Shown: in pieces, positions 1-5,719 of the stretch | How the letters are laid out: each line of letters opens with the position of its first letter | Position numbering within the stretch: position 1 is the first letter of the stretch | Translations under genes and position numbers: made by a program | Assembly: GCA_001872985.1 (NCBI GenBank) | Contig: MNYA01000288.1 | Span: 1-18,146, forward strand | DNA from: a bacterium CG2_30_54_10 | GTDB taxonomy: Bacteria > Muiribacteriota > Ozemobacteria > Ozemobacterales > Ozemobacteraceae | Direction of reading: 5' to 3' | Length of the DNA: 18,146 bases | The notes under the pieces: model-generated | Told to the model about the DNA's origin: nothing | Seen by the model: only the letters and a program-made list of their open reading frames with translations | Databases searched by the model: none

Positions 1-5
1 CCGGA

Positions 6-60
6 GGGCGCAAAGCGCCCGACCGCGGGGGATGAGCCTCGCGAATTCACTTCGCGAGGC
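6..60. repeat. Two adjacent perfect hairpins at the left edge
   Basis: The first inverted repeat has GGGCGC at 6-11 and GCGCCC at 15-20 around an AAA loop. The second has a perfect 10-bp stem (GCCTCGCGAA at 36-45, TTCGCGAGGC at 51-60) around a 5-nt loop. The stop codon of the gamma-subunit gene (47-49) falls in the loop of the second hairpin. Neither hairpin is followed by a T-run on either strand, so they are not simple intrinsic terminators. They may be part of a REP-like element or an extended 3' end structure. Confidence 0.6.
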
Positions 61-637
61 GAAGGGGGGCGCGTGCCCCCCTTTTTTGAGAAGTTACGAC
101 GAATTGATACCCGCGCTCAAGGGCCTGGATATTCACTTCCAGGAATTCCTTCTTTTTCGCGGGCATGAGGAGAGGAAGCGTTTTGACCATTTCCTCATAA
201 GTAAACAACTTGCTGAACTGTGCGTAAGCTCCGGCCATAACCAGATTCGCAACCCTGGCATTGCCGAGCTCGTCGGCGATCTCACTGGCGGGAATCTCAA
301 CAAGACGGATGTCATCGCGAAACTCCTGGCGCTCGATCAGGGATGAGTTGTATATCAACATCCCACCAGCCTTGATCCTTACGTTGAATTTGGCCACGGA
401 AGGCCGGTTCATCGCTATGACCGTATCCGGAACGCTCACCATCGGCGACGCGATCGGATGTTCGGAAATGACGACAGTGCAGTTTGCTGTGCCGCCGCGC
501 ATCTCGGGGCCGTAAGATGGAAGCCAGGAAACATTCTTGCCGCAACGCATACCGACCTCGGCAAGGATCTTCCCGAGAAAAAGGACACCTTGCCCGCCAA
601 AACCGGCAAGGATGATCCGTTCTACTTCAGCCGACAT
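47..637 (-). CDS. korC: 2-oxoacid:ferredoxin oxidoreductase, gamma subunit
   Basis: This is the gamma (KorC/VorC) subunit of a ferredoxin-linked 2-oxoacid oxidoreductase. That cytoplasmic complex oxidatively decarboxylates a 2-oxoacid with CoA to acyl-CoA and CO2, reducing ferredoxin. The N-terminus carries the family glycine motif GFGGQG (residues 12-17) and the signature SYGPEMRGGTA (about 41-51), typical of the POR/KOR gamma domain. I chose the start at 637 because AAGGAGG lies 6 nt upstream; an upstream in-frame start at 694 has no such support and adds unrelated residues. The product is 196 aa, near the usual size. The last dozen residues are encoded by hairpin DNA at the left edge and look like a non-conserved tail. 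It is the last gene of the operon, separated from the beta-subunit gene by a 191-bp spacer. Substrate specificity cannot be read from this subunit. Confidence 0.9.
   Translation of the reverse strand: MSAEVERIILAGFGGQGVLFLGKILAEVGMRCGKNVSWLPSYGPEMRGGTANCTVVISEHPIASPMVSVPDTVIAMNRPSVAKFNVRIKAGGMLIYNSSLIERQEFRDDIRLVEIPASEIADELGNARVANLVMAGAYAQFSKLFTYEEMVKTLPLLMPAKKKEFLEVNIQALERGYQFVVTSQKRGARAPLRLAK
62..87 (+). terminator. Intrinsic terminator for rightward transcription
   Basis: The plus strand shows a G/C stem (GGGGGGC at 64-70, GCCCCCC at 75-81, loop GCGT) extended by two A-T pairs and followed directly by TTTTTT (82-87). This is the textbook layout for a plus-strand terminator, and there is no matching T-run on the minus side. 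It would stop a rightward transcript entering from a convergent gene left of the window. It lies inside the last codons of the minus-strand gamma-subunit gene. Confidence 0.6.
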
Positions 638-719
638 ATCTCTCCTCCTTGGAGGGCTCGCCCCGTTATCGTCCCGCCACGGGGAAAAGCGCACCGAAAG
701 GGCTCAGGAAAAGGCCCGA

Positions 720-753
720 ACCTGTCCGAACTTGCTACCTGTCCGAACTTGCT
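720..753. repeat. 17-bp perfect tandem duplication between beta and gamma genes
   Basis: The 17-mer ACCTGTCCGAACTTGCT occurs twice without interruption at 720-736 and 737-753. It is flanked by related degenerate CCCGAA pieces at 715-720 and 754-770. It lies in the 191-bp spacer between the beta and gamma subunit genes, which is unusually long for genes of one complex. No coding signal is evident in the spacer. Confidence 0.85.
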
Positions 754-828
754 CGAACCCGCCCGAATCCCAGCATCCGACGATCCGTAAACCATATTAC
801 AATCAAACTTCGATTCAAGCAACCAAGA

Positions 829-1581
829 TCACGCTTTTTCTATGCCTGCCGAATCCCGGAGGGTGCCGAGCGGGAAAACCGGAAGCATGTTTTCTGCAAG
901 CCACTTGTGAGCCTCATTTGGGGCTTTTCCCCAGTTGGTCGGGCAAATCGAAACCACCTCGACGAAACTGAACCCTTTGCCGTCCTTTTGAAGCTGGAAG
1001 GCATTCTTGATCGCCTTTTTCGCCCTCATCAGGTTCGCCGGCGTGTTCACGGCAACCCGGGTAACATAGGCAGGCGCCTCAAGCGTCGCGATGATCTCGC
1101 TGAAACGGATCGGATACCCGCACAACTGCGCGTCTCGGCCGTAAGGAGTCGTCGCGGTCTTCATCCCGACAAGAGTTGTCGGCGCCATCTGGCCACCGGT
1201 CATCCCGTAGATCGCGTTGTTGATGAAAACCACCGTGATCTTTTCTCCGCGATTTGCGGCATGGATGATCTCTCCGGTGCCGATCGCGGCAAGGTCACCG
1301 TCTCCCTGATAAGTGAATACAATCGAGCCCGGGCGCACACGTTTGATGCCGGTACCGACCGCTGGAGCCCGGCCATGCGCCGCCGATATGAAATCAAAGC
1401 CGAAATAATCGAAAGAAAAAACGGAGCAGCCGACCGACGCAACGCCGATAGTCCGATCCGCAACGCCAAGCTCGTCGATACATTCGCCTACCAGCCGATG
1501 GACCACGCCATGGTCGCAGCCGGGGCAGTAATGGAAGGGCGTCTTGGTCATGCTATTCGGTCGCGAAAATACTTTTTCCAT
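829..1581 (-). CDS. korB: 2-oxoacid:ferredoxin oxidoreductase, beta (TPP-binding) subunit
   Basis: This is the thiamine diphosphate-binding beta subunit of the same oxidoreductase. The TPP/Mg motif runs from GDGD (residues 93-96) to NN (121-122). Four cysteines, C19 and C22 in CPGCDHG, C52 in GCSVF and C213 in ICPTNWG, fit the pattern that ligates a 4Fe-4S cluster in this subunit family. The length of 250 aa is normal for short KOR/VOR beta subunits. The ATG start at 1581 is preceded by AGGAG at 8 nt spacing. The gene lies 42 bp downstream of the alpha-subunit gene, and the spacer carries a tandem duplication that repeats the ribosome-binding site. Keeping the cluster cysteines and the TPP motif argues for an active enzyme. 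Whether the preferred substrate is 2-oxoglutarate, a branched-chain 2-oxoacid or another acid is not visible here. Confidence 0.93.
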   Translation of the reverse strand: MEKVFSRPNSMTKTPFHYCPGCDHGVVHRLVGECIDELGVADRTIGVASVGCSVFSFDYFGFDFISAAHGRAPAVGTGIKRVRPGSIVFTYQGDGDLAAIGTGEIIHAANRGEKITVVFINNAIYGMTGGQMAPTTLVGMKTATTPYGRDAQLCGYPIRFSEIIATLEAPAYVTRVAVNTPANLMRAKKAIKNAFQLQKDGKGFSFVEVVSICPTNWGKAPNEAHKWLAENMLPVFPLGTLRDSAGIEKA

Positions 1582-1583
1582 TC

Positions 1584-1614
1584 TTCTGACTCCTGAATTC
1601 TGACTCCTGAATTC
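1584..1614 (-). repeat. 14-bp tandem repeat duplicating the ribosome-binding site
   Basis: The segment has a period of 14 nt. On the minus strand the unit GAATTCAGGAGTCA occurs twice in a row just before the beta-subunit ATG. Each copy holds an AGGAG Shine-Dalgarno core. The proximal copy is 8 nt from the start codon and is the functional candidate; the distal copy is 22 nt away. Confidence 0.85.
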
Positions 1615-1623
1615 CAGCTTCTT

Positions 1624-2709
1624 TCAGTCGGGTCGGACAATCTTGTCGACTTCGTTCAGTATCTCGAAATCGGAGGGAACGGTTCCCCCGGTTCGCCCGA
1701 AGAAGTAGACTGGCTTCTTGCCGTCGACGGCGAGTTTCACATCCTCGACCATCTGACCGCAGGACATCTCGACGACGAGGAATTGCTTGGTTTTTTGGGA
1801 AAGCTCGGCAAGAATCCTTGAGGGAAAGGGCCACAAGCTCTTTGGCCGGAGCATCCCTGCCTTGATGCCGCGTTTGCGGCATTTCTCAACCACGGTTTTC
1901 AGGATGCGCGAGATGATTCCGTAGCCAACAAGGATGATTTCGGCGTCATCAACCTTATGGGCCTCGTATGAAAGGTCTTGCAGATCTCCCTGGCTGAACG
2001 CCTCGGATACAACCTCATACTTTTGATACAGATGCCAGTTGTGTTCTTCGAGAAGCTCGGCCTCCAGGAAGATGGTCGAAATCAGGTTTCGGCCGCCTTT
2101 CCGCGGACCAGGATAACCCAGCGCCCAGGCTTTCTTGTTCGGATCGAAGTCGGTCGGCTCCGGAAGATTCACCGGTTCCATCATCTGGCCGAGGACGCCG
2201 TCGAGCAGCAGCAAAACCGGATTCCGGAACCGGTCCGCAAGCTCGAAAGCCCTGATTGTCATATCAGCCATTTCTTGAACCGAGTTCGGAGCCAGCACCA
2301 GCGTCCGATAGTCGCCGTGGCCGCCGCCACGAGTCGACTGCCAGTAGTCGGATTGCGCGGGAGAGATGTTCCCAAGACCAGGGCCGCCGCGGACTACGTT
2401 CACCAGAACGCATGGAAGCTCGCCGGCGGCAATGTAGCTCAAACCTTCCTGCTTGAGGCTCACTCCGGGACTGCTGCTGGTGGTCATCACGCGAGCCCCG
2501 GTCGCGGCGGCCCCGTAGACCATGTTGATCGCCCCGATCTCGCTTTCCGCCTGCAGGAAAACTCCCTCGACCTCGGGCAAACGCCGCGCAAGATAAGCGG
2601 GAAGTTCGCTCTGGGGCGTGATCGGATATCCAAAATAATACCGGCAACCTGCCAGTACCGCGGCTTCAGCGATCGCTTCATTTCCCTTCATCAGGATTCT
2701 TTCGGCCAT
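1624..2709 (-). CDS. vorB: 2-oxoacid:ferredoxin oxidoreductase, alpha subunit (VorB/KorA type)
   Basis: This is the alpha subunit, the pyrimidine-binding/transketolase-like half of the TPP site plus the domain that contacts CoA. The N-terminal run MKGNEAIAEAA, then GYPITPQSE (about residues 27-35), QAESEIGAINMVYGA, SSSPGVSLKQEG and GGPGLGNI are hallmarks I associate with proteins named VorB (3-methyl-2-oxobutanoate dehydrogenase subunit). The product from the chosen start is 361 aa, normal for the family. I chose the ATG at 2709 because AAGGAG lies 8 nt upstream and the start is only 2 nt after the stop of the ferredoxin-subunit gene, so translation is probably coupled. An in-frame start further upstream would run back into that gene. 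The VorB label suggests 2-oxoisovalerate oxidation, but alpha subunits of KOR are close relatives, so specificity is inferred. Confidence 0.92.
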   Translation of the reverse strand: MAERILMKGNEAIAEAAVLAGCRYYFGYPITPQSELPAYLARRLPEVEGVFLQAESEIGAINMVYGAAATGARVMTTSSSPGVSLKQEGLSYIAAGELPCVLVNVVRGGPGLGNISPAQSDYWQSTRGGGHGDYRTLVLAPNSVQEMADMTIRAFELADRFRNPVLLLLDGVLGQMMEPVNLPEPTDFDPNKKAWALGYPGPRKGGRNLISTIFLEAELLEEHNWHLYQKYEVVSEAFSQGDLQDLSYEAHKVDDAEIILVGYGIISRILKTVVEKCRKRGIKAGMLRPKSLWPFPSRILAELSQKTKQFLVVEMSCGQMVEDVKLAVDGKKPVYFFGRTGGTVPSDFEILNEVDKIVRPD

Positions 2710-2711
2710 CG

Positions 2712-2930
2712 TCACTTCTCCTTGGTTACGCGAAACACTTCGATCGCGATGTCGGGACAACTTCGTGCGCACATCGCACAACTGGTACACTTTTCTTCAT
2801 TCAGCATCTTCGCAGGGTGGAAACCCCTTGGCGTCAGGTTCTCAGCCACACCAAGCACCTTAACCGGACATCGCACGATGCAGATGCCGCATCCCTTGCA
2901 CAGATCTTCGCTAATGACCCACTTGGGCAT
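2712..2930 (-). CDS. korD: 2-oxoacid:ferredoxin oxidoreductase, delta subunit (2x[4Fe-4S] ferredoxin)
   Basis: This is a 72-aa dicluster ferredoxin-like subunit that passes electrons from the TPP/FeS core to soluble ferredoxin. Two complete CxxCxxCxxxCP motifs are visible, CKGCGICIVRCP and CTSCAMCARSCP, separated by about 27 residues, as expected for two [4Fe-4S] clusters. The start at 2930 is supported by GGAGGG 5 nt upstream; an in-frame extension of 40 residues upstream has no family features and would run through the putative promoter. It is the first gene of the operon and ends 2 nt before the alpha-subunit ATG. The order delta-alpha-beta-gamma is the common one for these operons. Confidence 0.93.
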   Translation of the reverse strand: MPKWVISEDLCKGCGICIVRCPVKVLGVAENLTPRGFHPAKMLNEEKCTSCAMCARSCPDIAIEVFRVTKEK

Positions 2931-2969
2931 GCTATCCCTCCAGACGTTCGGGCTCGTTATCATCAAGTC

Positions 2970-3010
2970 AGGATATGCGAATCCGGCTTTCCAATCAACC
3001 CCCCGGTTGA
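2970..3010 (-). promoter_or_regulatory. Candidate promoter and overlapping inverted repeat of the oxidoreductase operon
   Basis: On the minus strand a TTGATT box (2993-2998) is followed after 17 nt by TATCCT (2970-2975), about 40 nt before the first ATG of the operon. Each box matches the sigma-70 consensus at four of six positions. A 6-bp inverted repeat (TCAACC/GGTTGA, 2995-3010, 4-nt spacer) overlaps the -35 box and could be a regulator site. This is pattern matching only. Confidence 0.35.
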
Positions 3011-3095
3011 CTTGCTCCGGCTTGGATTTTGGGGCAGAAACCAGCTTCAAAAGCCATTCTGAAGCATCCTACAAACCGGGAAATATAAATTTTAT

Positions 3096-3920
3096 TCATC
3101 CGTGTAAAACATTGGAATCATGGCCTTTGCCTTGCGAAACCAAGCTTTTGCCCTGCAAAACCAGCGCTTTGCCCTGCGAAAACCCAAGTTGCCAGGGCTT
3201 TTCCCAGAAACGCCTGATCGCGAAAACCGGAATTTCTCCCAGCGTCACGAACCTGGATTCCCCTTCTTTCAAGGGCGGCGCAATCTGCTCCCCAAGAGCG
3301 TGGGCAAGCCCGGAACTCACGATCGAGAAGGGAATCGGAAGGCCAACCTTCTCGGCAACCATTCGGACTTTTTCATAACCATCCTGAAAAATTTTCAATG
3401 TGGTCTCGCCCACCAGATGCGGATTGGGAACAATATGCGTGATTTTCAAAGCCGAGATGTCGGAAAATCGCTTCAGCGAGGCGATTATTTGATCGGCAGA
3501 AAGAAACCCCGGACGGAAAGGATTCACGACGCAAAGAACGACTATCTTTCGGCGGGGGGCAAGGTCCGTGAGGCGTGCAAGGGGACGCAATCCGATTTCA
3601 CCGCCGCCCACATCACAAACGATCGAAACATCGGGACGATCGAAAGCCGACCAGATCCCTGCGGACAAAGCCGGCAAATCACCGTATTGGACACGTTCAT
3701 CAGGGGTGACCACCTCAACGCCGGCCTCTTCGAGATCTTCACGAACCTTCCGAACCCGAAAAAAGGGGTTTACTATGTCGAGATCGAGAAGAAAAGACTT
3801 GCCCGGCCCAAACCGCTTACAGTTACGGATGGCAAGGTTGATGGCCAACTCGGTCTTCCCGGATCCGAGGCCTCCGATCAGAAATGTTACAAGGTCTTGC
3901 TCGTCCAGTGGTTCGCGCAT
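3096..3920 (-). CDS. P-loop ATPase of the MinD/CobQ-like class, associated with the 2-oxoacid oxidoreductase operon
   Basis: This is a soluble P-loop NTPase. The Walker A motif GLGSGKT (residues 17-23) sits almost at the N-terminus. It is followed by LDLDIVNPFFR (about 45-55), a CDVGGGEIG segment like Walker B (102-110), CVVNPFRP (130-137) and HIVPNPHLVGETT (162-174). From memory, close relatives occur in anaerobes next to korDABC/vor genes; their biochemical role is unknown to me, with maturation or regulation of the complex as guesses. The family core ends near RRFWEKPW (236-243). The last 28 residues are an extra tail made of 7-residue repeats encoded by 21-bp DNA repeats. The gene starts 6 nt after the isochorismatase-family gene stop, so the two are probably cotranscribed. 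It ends 165 bp before the first oxidoreductase gene. The Shine-Dalgarno signal is weak. Confidence 0.8.
   Translation of the reverse strand: MREPLDEQDLVTFLIGGLGSGKTELAINLAIRNCKRFGPGKSFLLDLDIVNPFFRVRKVREDLEEAGVEVVTPDERVQYGDLPALSAGIWSAFDRPDVSIVCDVGGGEIGLRPLARLTDLAPRRKIVVLCVVNPFRPGFLSADQIIASLKRFSDISALKITHIVPNPHLVGETTLKIFQDGYEKVRMVAEKVGLPIPFSIVSSGLAHALGEQIAPPLKEGESRFVTLGEIPVFAIRRFWEKPWQLGFSQGKALVLQGKSLVSQGKGHDSNVLHG
3123..3185 (-). repeat. Three 21-bp tandem repeats in the C-terminal coding end of the ATPase
   Basis: Three consecutive 21-bp imperfect copies (3123-3143, 3144-3164, 3165-3185) share the core TTGCCyTGCrAAACC. In the ATPase frame they encode the heptads FSQGKAL, VLQGKSL and VSQGKGH. 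The unit length is a multiple of three, so copy-number changes keep the reading frame. Confidence 0.8.
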
Positions 3921-3926
3921 GCGGGA

Positions 3927-4493
3927 TTATTTTCCGATGGCGCTTACCAGTTCCTGGAATTTTTCAAAATCGGGAACATCGACCCGCTCCATGATCTCAT
4001 GCATCACCGTTTCCATGGTCGTTACGATCGCGCCGGCACGGCGCATTTTCTCGAGGGCAACGCGCCAATCAACCTTCCGGCGGGAACTGGTGGCATCAAG
4101 CACCACATGGGTGCGGTATCCGCGGGTAAGGGCATCCAGGACGGTCTGACAGACCGAAATATGAGCTTCCATCCCGACAACGACCAGGGTGTTGGTGTTC
4201 ATCGCTTCAAGACGAAGCGTCAGATCTTCGTTTCCGAAGCAACTGTAACGATTCCTTTTGATCGGCTCCAGACGCGGAACCAGGCATTTTATCTCCTCGA
4301 TCCCACCTCCGAATGTTTGGGGGGCCAGCTCGGTGAGAAGAATCGGAAGGCCCACCAAACCAGCGAAGGAGACAAGCGTCTTGATGTTGTTGATCATGTG
4401 TTCCTTGGCATAGATTGGTTTGATGCATCTTTTCTGCACGTCGCAGATCAAAAGGACGGTTCCTTCACGGGTCAAAATGTCCGGATGTCGCAT
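3927..4493 (-). CDS. Isochorismatase-family cysteine hydrolase (ISOC/YcaC-like)
   Basis: This 188-aa protein has the isochorismatase-like hydrolase fold. The family catalytic triad is visible as D18 (in LICDVQ), K79 (in PIKRNRYSCF) and C115 (in GMEAHISVCQT). The C-terminal half, with LDATSSRRKVDWRVALEKM followed by an IVTTMETVMHEI segment, matches the layout I recall for the ISOC1/ISOC2/YcaC-related subgroup rather than EntB or nicotinamidase. The natural substrate of that subgroup is poorly known, so no reaction can be assigned beyond C-N or similar hydrolysis through a nucleophilic cysteine. The ATG at 4493 is preceded by GAGGAG at 10 nt. The gene lies 21 bp after the CBM-like gene and 6 bp before the P-loop ATPase gene, suggesting a three-gene transcription unit. 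It is cytoplasmic; no signal peptide is seen. Confidence 0.88.
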   Translation of the reverse strand: MRHPDILTREGTVLLICDVQKRCIKPIYAKEHMINNIKTLVSFAGLVGLPILLTELAPQTFGGGIEEIKCLVPRLEPIKRNRYSCFGNEDLTLRLEAMNTNTLVVVGMEAHISVCQTVLDALTRGYRTHVVLDATSSRRKVDWRVALEKMRRAGAIVTTMETVMHEIMERVDVPDFEKFQELVSAIGK

Positions 4494-4514
4494 TGTTGAG
4501 TGTCTCCTCGCCGA

Positions 4515-5309
4515 TTATAGGATCAAGGAATAATCTTTTCCAAAATTGTTGTCCCAAAGCATTTCAGCTTTTTCGCCGGTTCCTCGCTGTATATGGAAGC
4601 AATATTTGACCTCCGCGCCTTTGGGAGCCCAAATCAGGCAATGGAAGCGCCGCGGCACTGGAATAGTCTTCATGACCAGGCTTCGGCCTTTTTCATACAA
4701 TGGATCGTTTGCCCGATAAAGGGAATGGATCACCGAAAACTCGCTTCCCCAATCGATGCCATCGACCTCCATTTCGGTATCCTGGGGATACTGCCAACCT
4801 CCAAGGCTCCAGTGAAGGCGGGCGTGGATGACGGCTCCGGAGTGATCGATGAACTCGAACTGGTGCGGGGCAATATAGTGCGTAAAGGTGCGGCTGACGC
4901 GCTCTCCGCCCGAAAGGTGGGATGCCTGGAAAAAGTAATGAAAAAGGTATTGGTCCTTTCCTTCGAAATGGGTCGGAAGGCGGACAATCCAGGTGCGCCG
5001 AAGAGGGACGGTTCCCCATTCGGGCATCATGGTTGAGGACTGAGTTCGGGTCCAGTCGGCGGGAAGGTTCAGGGCGCCCAGCGTCATGTTAAAAGTGACC
5101 TTCTCGATCTCGTCTTCTTGGTCGACCCACTCTTTCTTGATGTAGGTGAAACCCTCGAAAGGCCTTGTGAGAGGAGCTTCAATGGAAGCTCCTCCAGCGG
5201 AATCACCGCTCTTGGTGGTGACAGGCGAACCCTCTGCGAGAACCGGCATTGCGGGCGCCTCTTCAAGGGTCGTTGGGTTCAAATCGTGCTTTTTGTGTGT
5301 ATCTGCCAT
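4515..5309 (-). CDS. Uncharacterised protein with a CBM25/53-like C-terminal motif
   Basis: I do not recognise the full-length family. The 264-aa product begins with about 45 residues of low-complexity linker (T, E, A, P, S rich), then an aromatic-rich, beta-strand-like region containing ADWTRTQSS, KDQYLFHYFFQ and HWSLGGWQYPQD. It ends in KYCFHIQRGTG and WDNNFGKDY (residues 252-260). The W-D-N-N-x-G-x-(D/N)-Y ending is what I associate with starch-binding modules CBM25 and CBM53, so glycan or glycogen binding is a reasonable guess. There is no signal peptide, which favours a cytoplasmic glycan partner. The start at 5309 is uncertain: no Shine-Dalgarno is seen there, and weaker in-frame alternatives exist at 5360 (ATG) and 5378 (GTG). 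It is the first gene of the run with the isochorismatase-family and ATPase genes. Confidence 0.72.
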   Translation of the reverse strand: MADTHKKHDLNPTTLEEAPAMPVLAEGSPVTTKSGDSAGGASIEAPLTRPFEGFTYIKKEWVDQEDEIEKVTFNMTLGALNLPADWTRTQSSTMMPEWGTVPLRRTWIVRLPTHFEGKDQYLFHYFFQASHLSGGERVSRTFTHYIAPHQFEFIDHSGAVIHARLHWSLGGWQYPQDTEMEVDGIDWGSEFSVIHSLYRANDPLYEKGRSLVMKTIPVPRRFHCLIWAPKGAEVKYCFHIQRGTGEKAEMLWDNNFGKDYSLIL

Positions 5310-5366
5310 GAGTCTTGATTGATGTGGGGTTCGTGGAAGTATAGCACAACCAACCTGCATGACCAA

Positions 5367-5391
5367 GAAAAACCGCACAGAAAAACCGCAC
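5367..5391. repeat. 13-bp tandem duplication
   Basis: GAAAAACCGCACA at 5367-5379 is immediately repeated, minus its last base, at 5380-5391. It lies about 60 bp upstream of the CBM-like gene, in the zone where its promoter would be expected. Confidence 0.8.
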
Positions 5392-5445
5392 GGTTCTACA
5401 TTATCTACTCAATAATTCGGGGAAACTCAATGATTCACGGCGCAA

Positions 5446-5510
5446 GAGACTCCTCCCTTCGGTCGAAATGACAGCATCGTTCGTCATTCCGAACGAATCT
5501 GAGGAATCTC
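5446..5510. repeat. Dispersed imperfect palindrome, copy 1
   Basis: The left arm (5446-5472) and right arm (5483-5510) are near-perfect reverse complements around a 10-nt loop. Both arms begin or end with GAGA, share TCCTC/GAGGA and close on ATGAC/GTCAT. The right arm plus about 20 flanking bases (from GTCATTCCGAACGAAT to TTGAGAA) recurs at 8683-8730 with only a few mismatches. Translated arms of this kind turn up as short spurious ORFs in many bacterial genomes, as I recall. Confidence 0.8.
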
Positions 5511-5719
5511 GCTTTATTTTGAGAATCAGCCAGGCCCTTGCCGAAAAGGTTTGTTTTCAACAGGTGGGGCACATCTGCGTCACGCTTAACCGCGTTCAAC
5601 GCGCATGTACCATCGCGAGGCGAGAAAGTCGCCAAGGCTTTTCGGCGAGGGTACAGCCAAGACTCCTTCTTTTTGGGCAGATACGTTCTACAACGGTCTT
5701 TCTGCCTTTCGGCTTCCGA

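Larger units (their letters stand above)
5310..5719. other. 410-bp repeat-rich intergenic region without a credible gene
   Basis: This spacer between the TPR-protein gene and the CBM-like gene contains a 13-bp tandem duplication (5367-5391), a dispersed imperfect palindrome (5446-5510), a 13-nt palindrome CGCGTTCAACGCG (5591-5603) and a CCTTCTTTTTGGGCAGATAC block (5664-5683). That last block recurs in nearly the same form near 8737-8756. Open frames of 60-120 codons here encode the palindrome arms and have no start signals or homology-like features. Confidence 0.7.

Noticed and set aside
716..770. Possible CRISPR-like or iteron array
   Set aside because: There are only two full 17-bp copies with no spacers between them, which is a simple tandem duplication.
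649..1596. Plus-strand open frame of 315 codons
   Set aside because: It is opposite the beta-subunit gene, which carries TPP and cysteine motifs on the minus strand.
3011..3050. Upstream extension of the ferredoxin subunit by 40 residues
   Set aside because: The extension has no ferredoxin features and no ribosome-binding site, and it covers the likely promoter; the ATG at 2930 has a strong signal.
1978..3378. Plus-strand open frame of 466 codons across the alpha and delta subunit genes
   Set aside because: It lies opposite well-identified oxidoreductase genes, and its translation is Arg/His/Ser-rich with no domain; it is an antisense shadow.
3120..4499. Plus-strand open frame of 459 codons
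   Set aside because: It is fully antisense to the P-loop ATPase and isochorismatase-family genes, both of which have intact motifs and ribosome-binding signals.
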